This document shows positions 57,201 to 64,000 of a stretch of 64,000 nucleotides of DNA, in pieces. The notes beneath the pieces were generated by a model. That model was not told the DNA's origin, did no database searches, and saw only the letters and a list, made by a program, of their open reading frames with translations. Numbering within the stretch: position 1 is the first letter of the stretch; each line of letters opens with the position of its first letter. This stretch comes from Strongyloides papillosus (taxonomy: Eukaryota > Nematoda > Chromadorea > Rhabditida > Strongyloididae), in contig SRSI01000046.1 of the NCBI GenBank assembly GCA_005656395.1, positions 372,001 through 436,000 on the forward strand, in the 5' to 3' direction. The position numbers and the translations under genes are program-made.

Positions 57201-60200
57201 GAGGTCATCCAATTCTTGTTGTTTCTTCTTAATATCGTCATCAATCTCTGGTATTCCAGTCCATGTAATAGCTAAAATCTTTGGTCTTACTTCTTCTTTT
57301 AGTTTAATCAACTTGTCTTCGGTTTCTTTTACTTTTTCAGTGAGTGGTATATCCTCATTTACGGATTCGACGAGTGGTTTTAATAAATTATCAACGTTAT
57401 CAAGATTTTTGTTTGTGTTTATAACTTTTTCCAACTTATCTTTGATGTTATCAGCTTTTTCCTTCATTTCTTGGTAAACTGGGGATGATTCAGGAAGTTT
57501 AGATAATTGTTCCTCAATGAGGTAAATGTTTTCTTCATTCAATGGTGCAGCTACAAGTTTTTCAATTTCCTCTTGAACTTGTTTTTGTTCTTTAACTGCC
57601 TTACGTTCAGCCTCTGCGAGTTCCTCAGCTGCTTTACGCTCAGCTTCGGCTAGTTCTTCGGCGGCTTTACGTTGAGCTTCGGCAAGTTCCTCAGCAGCCT
57701 TACGTTCAGCCTCTGCGAGTTCCTCAGCTGCCTTACGTTGGGCTTCTATAGCATCATTTGCAGCTTTCTTTTTATCTGCCAATTTGTTTGACATTTCATT
57801 TAATTTATTAGAAATATCGACTAAGTCTGGTGTATCCCTCTTATTAGCGCGATCGGCAGCATCGTTTATTTCATCTGTAATGATATTAAGTGGTAGAATA
57901 TCTTCAAATTCAATAGTCAAAATACTGTCCAAGTCGTAGATTGGGGTTTCATCAAGCTTCTTGTTAATACTATCTAGTTTCATATCAGTAGAGGCAATGA
58001 GGTCATCTAATTCATTGACTGCATTGATTCTTTCATCAATAGCTGATTGAACGTTATTTAAATCTTCAACGAGTTTTGCTTGTTCATCAAGGGTTTTATT
58101 ACGAAGATTATCTACCTCTGGTGATGTTGGAATCTTAACAAATTCTTCATCTAATTTAGGTAGAAGATCTGCCTTAATATTTTTCAAGATATCTGAAGCA
58201 GTTATTAATTGATCAGTCGTACTTGTTGGGTTAGATTCAACACTTTCGGCATCCTTAATTTTATTTCCAATTTCTTTAACCTTATCACCAATGTTGGAAG
58301 CTATTTTTTGTAATTCTAACTTCTTCTTAGCATCCTCCTTTTGGTCTGCTAAGGCAAACGCAATCTCGTCTAATCTGTCTTTAAGGTCCCAAATATCAGA
58401 TGCTGGAGAATGTTCTATTACAGTCAATGGTACTTCGCTATCATCAATGGCCATATCAAGTTTACCTTGGAGCTCGGAAATATCCTTTTGAATAGGATCT
58501 AGGTCCTCAGGTTTGGAATCTTTCGATAAAACATCATTAGCTCTGTCAATGATATTCTTGATGGAGTCATTCAACTCATTTCTTGTTCTGATTAATTGAT
58601 TTTCTTTTTCAACATCTGTAGTTATTTTATTACCTAGTTGTTTAAGATTATCAACTCTTGATCTTATTTGATTAATATTATCAATAACATCTTCATTAGA
58701 TTGCTGGTTTTCAATGAGAGACGTCAGTAAATCTTCGTTTTGTTCTAATAAATCATTGTATTTACCTGTAATAAAATCAATGGTTCTAAGATCCTTCACT
58801 GAAATATCGAATGGTTGTGCTTTTTCATTGTATCTTTTGATTAAGTCATCAGTTTCAGTAGATAGTTTATCAGTATCGTTTAATAATTTGTATTTTGTTC
58901 GGGATAAATTATTTATCAGTTCGCATTGCTTTTCTAAATCTCGAATATTAAAATCAATTTGATCAATACTTTTATTACCACTATCAATAATCTTTTGAAT
59001 TGAATGTTTGTCACATTCTGGAAGAATTTCTAAAGGTATATCTTCTAGTTTATTGATCTTTTCCTTAATATTTCTTTGTAAAGTTTGTAAATGCTCTAAT
59101 GTTACATCTGGTTTGAGAATTTCAATTGGACCATTAGCTTCATCGACTAAAACGGAAAGTTCCTTGACATCATTGTTAGCATTATCCAATATCTTCATAT
59201 TTTCTTTACTTTCTGCTAACTTATTTTCAAGATTATCAATGATTTGATTTAAAACTTTTTCAGTCCTCTCAACATCTTCTTTAACCTCAGGGATTCCGAC
59301 TAAAGCAAGTGAATCAAGCGTAGGTTTTACTTGATCCTTAAGCTTCATTATTTTATCTTGTGTAGAAGATACTTGTTCGGCTAACGGAATATTTTCTTGC
59401 GTCTCTTCAACAAGATTTTTCAAAGATTCATCTATATTATCAAGTGTATTTCTAATATCTTTGATGCTGTTTTGTTTATCTTTGATTTCATCAACCTTCT
59501 TCTTTAAGTCTGGATAAAGTGCGGAATCTAAAGGTAGTTTTTCTAAGTTTTCATTGATAATATTAATATTTTCTTCATTTGGTGGGAGAGTTATTAACTT
59601 CTTTATAATATTTTCAGCTTCTTGGACCTTAGAATCTTCAATTGCCTTTCTCTCTGCTTCTGAAAACTCTTCAGCAAGCCTTATCCTTGCTTCAGCAGCT
59701 TCTTCAGCTAACTTTTGGGCTACATCATCTCTTAATGCTTCTCTTTCGGCAAATTCCTTTATACCACTATCAAGAACAACTTTTTGTGCTAATTTAGTGT
59801 CTTGAATATCGCGTTCTTTTTTCAACTGGTCTTCTTTTGATTTGTTTTCAAGATTTATAATTATGTTGTTTAATCTTTCAAATTCTTTTTCAGCCTCGGT
59901 AACTTTTTCAATTATTTCACTATCAATTTTTTCTTTATCTTCATGAACTATAGACTTCTCGAGGTTTTCGATAGCCTTTGTCAAATTTTCATATTCTGTA
60001 GTCAATTCAGTTGGTTTCTTAGATTTATCTTCCTCATCAGATATCTTTGAAACCGGTAATCTTTCATTTACAATGTCTACTCCTTCTTCGTATTCTGGTT
60101 CTTGTGTAGATATTTTACTATCATTATTTTCAGCTGCTAGTAATCTTTCTTTTTCAGCCTTTTTAGCTGCTTCATAGGCCTTGGCATTATCATAAACTAC

Positions 60201-63200
60201 TTTTCTTGCCTCAACAATAGCTTGATGTTCCTTAGTTAAATCTTTATCGTGTTTCTTAGTATCGTTATCCAAATTAGTAATTACTTTGTCTAATCTATCA
60301 TGTTCTTTTATGAGATCATTAAGAGTTCCTAATTGCTTCTTCAATTCCATTTCCTTATCATTATCTTCATATTTAGATGATTCAATTTCCTCCTCAGTAA
60401 TAATTTCAAAATCAGGGTAGGTTAATTTTTGATCTTTAGTTATTGTAGGAGGAATTTCAGGTGATCCTGAAACTGATGGTTCTTCTACATATTCTGTAGT
60501 AACAATTTCAATAATTGTTCCTTCATCGAAGTCATCCAAAGAAATTTTATTTTGTAGTATATCTTCATGAGATATCAAATCTGTTACAGTTTCTGTAGTA
60601 ATAGTTTCATATGCTTCTACAGTGGTTGGTTTAGTAGAAATCTCTTCAGATGGCAATCTACTAGGTTCACTAGAACTTTGTTCTCTGGAGGATTTCTTTG
60701 CCATAACTTCACCTTGTTGAAGCATATCCTCTAATTCCTTAAGTTGATTTCTTAACATTTGCAACTCTTCATCAGTTATAACGTATGGAATTGAATTATC
60801 AATAACATTTTCATTTTTCTGTCCTTGTTCAATAACTTTTATGATGGTTGTAACTGTTTGTGTGATTTTCATTACGACTTTCTTTCTCTTGTTGGGAGAT
60901 GTAGTTCCGGATCCATGTAGTGAACTAATAACAAAGAATCTTCGTTGATTGTATCGTCTCTTTAATTCACTAATCTGTTCTCCAAGTTTATGTAGTGTTT
61001 GGTCAACTTCACGAGAATCAAACAATTGATTAGGATCCTCCTTAGCGGTCTTAATCTTCTCTTCAAATTCTCGTAAATCATTCATAATTTCATTAGAATA
61101 TACTCGCAATTCCCGTTCATCGTCAATTTCTTTTTTCATGGCTTCACTAGTAATACCCGTAGCTCGAATCTGCTCGTGAAGAGTTTCAAGAAGTGACGAT
61201 ACACCTGGATGACTTTTTATTTTTTCTAAACTATTTGATATCTCTTTCATTCTACTTAAGTAATTGGTCATTTGTTCGTAATCATTTTCAACTTCAAGTA
61301 ATGGTTTTAAATCTGGTGCAGCATAGTATGTTCTCAAAATATCAATACCATTGTATATAGATAGAAGAACATTAGTAACTTCTTCTATCTCATTCTCTAT
61401 GTCATCAGATTCACTATAAGGACCACCAGTACTTGTAGTTGGTTTCATATGTTTAAGAGAAGACAATTCGTGTTCCACAGAAGTAAGTTCTGTTTCAATA
61501 TCGTCATATGATGTTGAAGGAATTTCATCTTTACTGCTTTCTCTAACATGCTTCATTTCTTGGAAATCTTTCTCTGATAACGTTGAATCTGGAGTCAAAA
61601 CTTTATCAAATTCAATTTTTACTGGAATGTAATGGGCGTCCGGAATGTCAATTGAATTTAGTCTATTAAGAAGTTGGCGGAATTTGGAACAATATTTGTC
61701 TGCTAGTTTACGTTGTTCTGGATCATTAAGTTGGATTTTTTCAAGTTTCTTGACTAATGGCATATGATATACAAACTTATCTTTCATTTGTGTTAAATTT
61801 TTGACCCTTTCTATTGGACTTGTTGAATCGCTCATATTTCCAATACTATCAATATCCTCCTCAGCTAATTCTAACCATCTACCAAATGCTGGAAGGCGTT
61901 TAATAAGTTTATTTTGTTTGCTTAATGATTCCTCTTTTTCTTTCTTGTATTTAGTTAATTTAGAATCAAGAGAAAATGCTTTTTTCTCAAGGTCAACAAA
62001 ATCATTTCTATATTTATCTTTAACAGGATTACATACTGGATTATCTAGAAGTTTTTCAATGTCAGAAACAAGAATTTTCCATTCTCTCCAATCGCCTTCT
62101 TCTAATTTTTTGATTCTTTCATAGTCATCGTCAGCCATACTTTTGTCTGCCTCATCGTCGATTCTATCAAATTCTTTTCCTATTTGTGATATGAATTTCA
62201 TTATGGCATCATCAATCAAATCATTTCTTAATTTTTGTCTATCTTCTAACTGGCTCTTAAAAATATGAAGAATTTTTTCATTTTCCTTTGGAGAATCAGA
62301 ATCTTTAATTTGTGATTCTAATTGGCTAACTAATCCAAGTTCTTCTAATCCATTACGAATGTGATCTTGGATAAATTTATATGTTTCTGACCACGTAATA
62401 TCATTGACTTTTGACCCTTCATTATTAATATCATTACCAAGAATAATTTTCAATTTAGTTATCAAGGCATTAGTTTTCATTGACTTTGATTCATCAGGAA
62501 TTTCATCCTTATATCCAGCTGTAGTTCTAAGTTTTCCAATTAAATTTTCTGGTGTATAATCTTCAATAATCATTTGAGCTAAATGTTGTGCCGTTATTAC
62601 ATCATCCACCTGTATTTCAAGAGCCGTAAACATATCGTTAAGTTCTTTAGACTAAAAAATTAATGATTTATTAGATTGGTAATTTTACAAAAAAATAAAC
62701 ATACATCAAGGAGAATAGGAGATTTTTTCCTTTCATCCAATACATTCTCTTCCTCTTGAAGAGTAATCATTTTATTAATATTATTTTGACAGGTATTAGC
62801 AAATCTACTAAGTTCATGAAATTTAGTAAGAAATGCTTTTCTATTTTTCATAAGCTCACATATTAAACATAATTGAGAGACAAGTAAACGGAATCTAGAA
62901 ATAAATTATTTTAATTTTACAAATGAATTTTTATTTAACATACTTTTCTTTGACACGGTCACATTCAAGTTGGAAAAAGTTTCCTTGGATATTTTCAATT
63001 TCTTTTGAAAGAAATTCAACATCCTTCTCGTATTCGTTTTGAATTTTATTAAGAGCCGTATCAATATCATGTTCTACATTATCAACCTAAAATAATACAA
63101 TATATAATTTTAAAACAATTAAAATCTTACTTCTGAAAGTTTAACACTATTCCAGTTAATATTTTGTTGACGGATATATGAAATACCATCATACAAATGT

Positions 63201-63343
63201 TGGAGCCGTTTGAAGAATTCCATCTTACGACTCAACAATTCTTCTGTACTAGTAACTTTCTTTAGTAATATTTCTCTCTTTGAATGTGATATTGAATCTT
63301 TAGGTTCGTGACGATAAAGTTCTGCAGCTTCTTGTGCAATAGC
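21155..63343 (-). CDS. anc-1: ANC-1/nesprin giant KASH protein (5' end outside the window)
   Basis: Seven exons are visible: 63131-63343, 62944-63086, 62705-62894, 38214-62651, 21931-38166, 21341-21883 and 21155-21292, joined by 44-53-nt introns. Phases close perfectly once three small frame breaks (near 52515, 51852 and 24680) are allowed for. The sum is about 13,966 residues. The protein is acidic and Lys/Glu/Leu/Asp-rich helical sequence throughout. After about 1,350 unique residues comes a tandem array of roughly eighteen units of 630-680 residues, then a unique acidic region and the C-terminal KASH domain. In C. elegans, ANC-1 spans the outer nuclear membrane, binds the SUN protein UNC-84 in the perinuclear space, and anchors nuclei and other organelles to the cytoskeleton. 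The C. elegans protein also has large near-identical repeats. Calponin-homology domains, if present, must lie upstream of 63343. Identity rests mainly on the KASH end. Confidence 0.93.
21341..21883 (-). CDS. anc-1: anc-1 penultimate exon: acidic linker and start of KASH
   Basis: 181 codons starting RMNNQVDDMKPQ after a TTTAG acceptor. The middle is acidic and Ser-rich (DAPDFDTDSQSDASGYDD), the usual composition of the stretch just before KASH. The end is ARQRRRWQRVLRAALPLQ, the basic cytoplasmic edge and start of the KASH domain. Both splice junctions are phase 0. Confidence 0.92.
21931..38166 (-). CDS. anc-1: anc-1 exon 5 (16.2 kb), distal half of the repeat array
   Basis: The exon opens at an ATTTTAG acceptor, completing an Asp codon (G|AT), and reads VKCENINEYRAIYNSLC. 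It is open to a donor at 21930 except for one break near 24680, where the repeat consensus (…ELIM / KKQDLEP…) continues in another frame. It carries about seven array units. The three at roughly 27200-34390 are near-identical; those on either side have diverged. The last 2.5 kb (21.9-24.4 kb) is diverged coiled-coil-like sequence including a Lys-rich patch KPKKSKKSKK. Confidence 0.9.
24676..24685 (-). other. anc-1: Frame break 3 in anc-1 exon 5, at TAAAAAAC
   Basis: The coding strand reads …GAATTAATAATG, then TAAAAAAC, giving ELIM and a stop. With one base fewer the array consensus continues as KKQDLEPKV, in line with the paralogous unit (TKKNDLEPKV near 38815). Sequence after the break is open for a further 2.7 kb to the next splice site. 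Confidence 0.85.
27200..34390 (-). repeat. anc-1: Homogenised block A of anc-1 units
   Basis: Three consecutive units here are nearly identical to one another and to the units of blocks B-D. Sequence on either side (24.5-27.2 kb and 34.4-39.5 kb) keeps the same motif order but has diverged heavily. Edges were judged by eye. Confidence 0.75.
38214..62651 (-). CDS. anc-1: anc-1 exon 4 (24.4 kb), N-terminal unique region and proximal half of the repeat array
   Basis: The exon begins SKELNDMFTALEIQ after a TTTTTAG acceptor and ends …NDPG at a GTAAGT donor (38213). The first 4 kb (62.65-58.6 kb) is unique, with a Ser/Thr/Glu-rich stretch and a basic patch SPNKRKKVVMK. Eleven array units follow. 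The open frame is broken twice, near 52515 and 51852, with the repeat consensus continuing on both sides. At 24,438 nt it is an exceptionally long single exon. Confidence 0.9.
39480..45835 (-). repeat. anc-1: Homogenised block B of anc-1 units
   Basis: About three units with a private marker: the helix after PEVDDDI reads TKKQQELDD rather than KKKQQELDD at 41490, 43497 and 45472, so these three copies share a more recent origin. The block's low edge breaks off in the middle of that helix, and its high edge at AEEQKQAQ. Confidence 0.75.
47590..51760 (-). repeat. anc-1: Homogenised block C of anc-1 units
   Basis: Two units of the conserved type lie between diverged copies at 45.84-47.59 and 51.76-53.44 kb. 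Part of this block (about 49383-50020) is base-for-base identical by eye to part of block D. Confidence 0.75.
51848..51856 (-). other. anc-1: Frame break 2 in anc-1 exon 4, at an A9 run
   Basis: The coding strand has nine consecutive A. One frame reads ADRANKKKRFTSF and stops. Consensus sequence (NDSQVSEISEKIND) continues as if the run had eight A. A homopolymer miscall, real slippage or an indel would all give this. Confidence 0.88.
52510..52520 (-). other. anc-1: Frame break 1 in anc-1 exon 4
   Basis: Upstream sequence reads …GKENKPED in one frame, then runs into RTIAARNC and a stop. The repeat consensus continues from IEQLQQEIAEIQ in another frame starting at the same place. The loss of two bases at a TATA-like dinucleotide (GAAGATAGAA) would explain it. 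Confidence 0.85.
53440..58560 (-). repeat. anc-1: Homogenised block D of anc-1 units
   Basis: About two and a half conserved units at the N-terminal end of the array. At 58560 conserved sequence stops abruptly inside the LNDSIKNIIDRAND helix, and a diverged unit (…KAQPFDISVKDLRT…) takes over. The low edge carries the variant MKKMSDDIKDKVEKIT, shared with block A. Confidence 0.75.
62705..62894 (-). CDS. anc-1: anc-1 exon 3
   Basis: This exon runs from a TTTCTAG acceptor to a GTATGT donor. It encodes FRLLVSQLCLICELMKNRK through DERKKSPILLD, a helical, charged segment. It completes a Lys codon left by the exon above (AA|A) and ends in phase 0. Confidence 0.82.
62944..63086 (-). CDS. anc-1: anc-1 exon 2 of those visible
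   Basis: 143 nt encoding VDNVEHDIDTALNKIQ through FFQLECDRVKEK, coiled-coil-like sequence. The acceptor is TTTTAG and the donor GTATGT at 62943. It is too short to show as a long ORF but fits in phase on both sides. Confidence 0.8.
63131..63343 (-). CDS. anc-1: anc-1 first visible exon
   Basis: 71 codons, AIAQEAAELYRHEPKDS through NINWNSVKLSE, between a GTTATAG acceptor and a GTAAGA donor, both phase 0. It begins with no Met at a good acceptor, so at least one more exon must exist upstream, outside the window. Confidence 0.8.
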
Positions 63344-64000
63344 CTATAACAATGTAAAAAAATTAATATATGTTTATGGATTGATAAAGGTCTATCAATA
63401 AAAGTTATGTTATAATAAAAAAATTATTTGAATATGCATGTTCAAAAATTTATTTTTTACTATATAAAATAGATTTTTTTTTATAGTTGTTTAATAGTTT
63501 AAAAAACTTTAATACATATTTCGCATATTTATATCGAAAGTAATAACATTTTAGAAAATTTTTATATTCAAGGACATTACTATAAAATAATTTACATGCT
63601 TTGTTAAGGTATTAACACAACTATTTCTACTGGCAATTTGTTAATAAAAATATATGTTTAAGTGAAAAATTAATTTAGAAGAGCATAAATCAAAATTACA
63701 CGATTTTTTATTTAAAATTTTGAAACATACTACTTACGTTGCAAAAATGCAACTTCATAAAGAGGAATAAAAGAAATATTATAATTTATTGAAGGAGTAT
63801 TTTTAAAATTATTAGAACCATGAAGAAAGATAAATTTTAAAATATTAAAATGAAGCATTTTGTATATATTCAGGATTACATATATAATATTTTTACATTT
63901 TATGACATATAGATTACGTTTACGTTATTGAACATATTATTATCAGCTATAGCTTATTCAAAGATATCACTCTTTTAAATGCGATTTTGAGAATATAACA
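63344..64000 (-). other. anc-1: Part of a long anc-1 intron
   Basis: 657 bp of A+T-rich sequence above the first visible exon, with no credible exon. All other anc-1 introns here are about 50 nt, so this one is unusually long and may carry an internal promoter. Confidence 0.55.

Larger units (their letters stand above)
27650..57760 (-). repeat. anc-1: 11-residue (33-bp) minisatellite inside the conserved anc-1 units
   Basis: Each conserved unit contains a run of the hendecad RKAAEELAEAE/Q. Copies counted by translation are 2 at 27.66 kb; 5 at 29.6-29.75; 3 at 31.65; 4 at 33.6; 3 at 39.9; 4 at 41.9; 3 at 43.87; 3 at 47.75; 5 at 49.75; 3 at 53.65; 3 at 55.63; and 5 at 57.65. Eleven-residue periodicity suits a nearly straight coiled coil. 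These spots alone account for most length differences between units. The diverged units lack the run. Confidence 0.9.
24497..58410 (-). repeat. anc-1: anc-1 tandem array of about 18 coding units
   Basis: Each unit has one HSPxSDxWxLKD-type motif. On the plus strand these sit near 24497, 26428, 28370, 30411, 32384, 34391, 36386, 38655, 40627, 42633, 44606, 46516, 48489, 50529, 52419, 54391, 56365 and 58403. A second anchor, (S/A)PQPY/F, follows the same period. Spacing is about 1.89-2.04 kb, with one 2.27-kb step that spans the exon 4/5 junction. A unit reads, in protein order: the HSPASD motif, the KLELQKIASNI helix, LPKLDEEFVKIP, the RKAAEELAEA minisatellite, APLNEENIHLIEEQLSKLPESSPVY, ILAITWTGIPEVDDDI, LSDEASVPVDHKKPK, and APQPFEVATKDLQN. 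Confidence 0.95.

Noticed and set aside
27650..57760. CRISPR-like or non-coding satellite interpretation of the regular repeats
   Set aside because: The repeats keep one coding frame, vary by whole codons, and lack spacer structure.
24497..58410. Reading the repeat protein as a bacterial TolA-like, SMC or surface repeat protein, or the whole region as contamination
   Set aside because: Spliceosomal introns in phase on both sides, flanking animal genes on the same strand and a C-terminal KASH domain make it a nematode ANC-1.
24122..62124. Dozens of plus-strand ORFs of 60-190 codons recurring every 2 kb (for example the 88-codon MYLFNISSPSRHC series)
   Set aside because: They are antisense shadows of the anc-1 array: they recur with its period, are Ser/Leu/Phe-rich as expected from reading Lys/Glu/Asp/Leu codons backwards, and have no separate splice or start signals.

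Overview
The window is nuclear DNA of a nematode, most likely of the Strongyloides type (inference). It is very A+T rich, most introns are 47-60 nt with GT/AG ends, and five protein genes are recognisable animal genes whose closest remembered relatives are nematode proteins (AHR-1, SUP-17/ADAM10, MMADHC, ANC-1). There are no bacterial operons, ribosome binding sites or CRISPR arrays.

Layout. (1) 3-584, plus strand: 3' end of a gene for a NELF-C/D (TH1) subunit. (2) 712-9600, minus: complete three-exon ahr-1 gene, including a 38-nt first exon. Its 5-kb second intron holds a structurally complete DIRS-type tyrosine-recombinase retrotransposon (about 2604-6873, plus strand), antisense to the host gene. 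(3) 9601-12162: A+T-rich spacer with a foldback element and a candidate hairpin RNA. (4) 12163-15275, minus: ADAM10/SUP-17 metalloprotease, two exons. (5) 15276-18781: spacer with no gene seen. (6) 18782-19779, minus: MMADHC (cblD) vitamin B12 trafficking gene, three exons. (7) 19780-21154: spacer. (8) 21155-63343, minus: a giant ANC-1/nesprin gene, 5' end outside the window. It ends in a textbook KASH domain (…RVLRAALPLQ… to …NGPPPF). Two exons of 24.4 and 16.2 kb carry a tandem array of about eighteen 0.63-0.68-kDa-residue-scale units (about 1.9-2.3 kb of DNA each). Summed over the seven visible exons the protein is about 13,970 residues, well above the C. elegans ANC-1 length I remember (about 8,500).

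The genes do not form a pathway; they are ordinary neighbours. The most interesting material is inside the ANC-1 array and the DIRS element. In the array, near-identical units alternate with diverged ones, an 11-residue minisatellite sets unit length in 33-bp steps, and the reading frame is broken at three points. The DIRS element has perfect 118-bp inverted repeats and a circle-junction-type internal complementary region.

All exon joins were worked out by hand from splice signals, phase and protein similarity remembered from the families; no alignment or transcript data were available.
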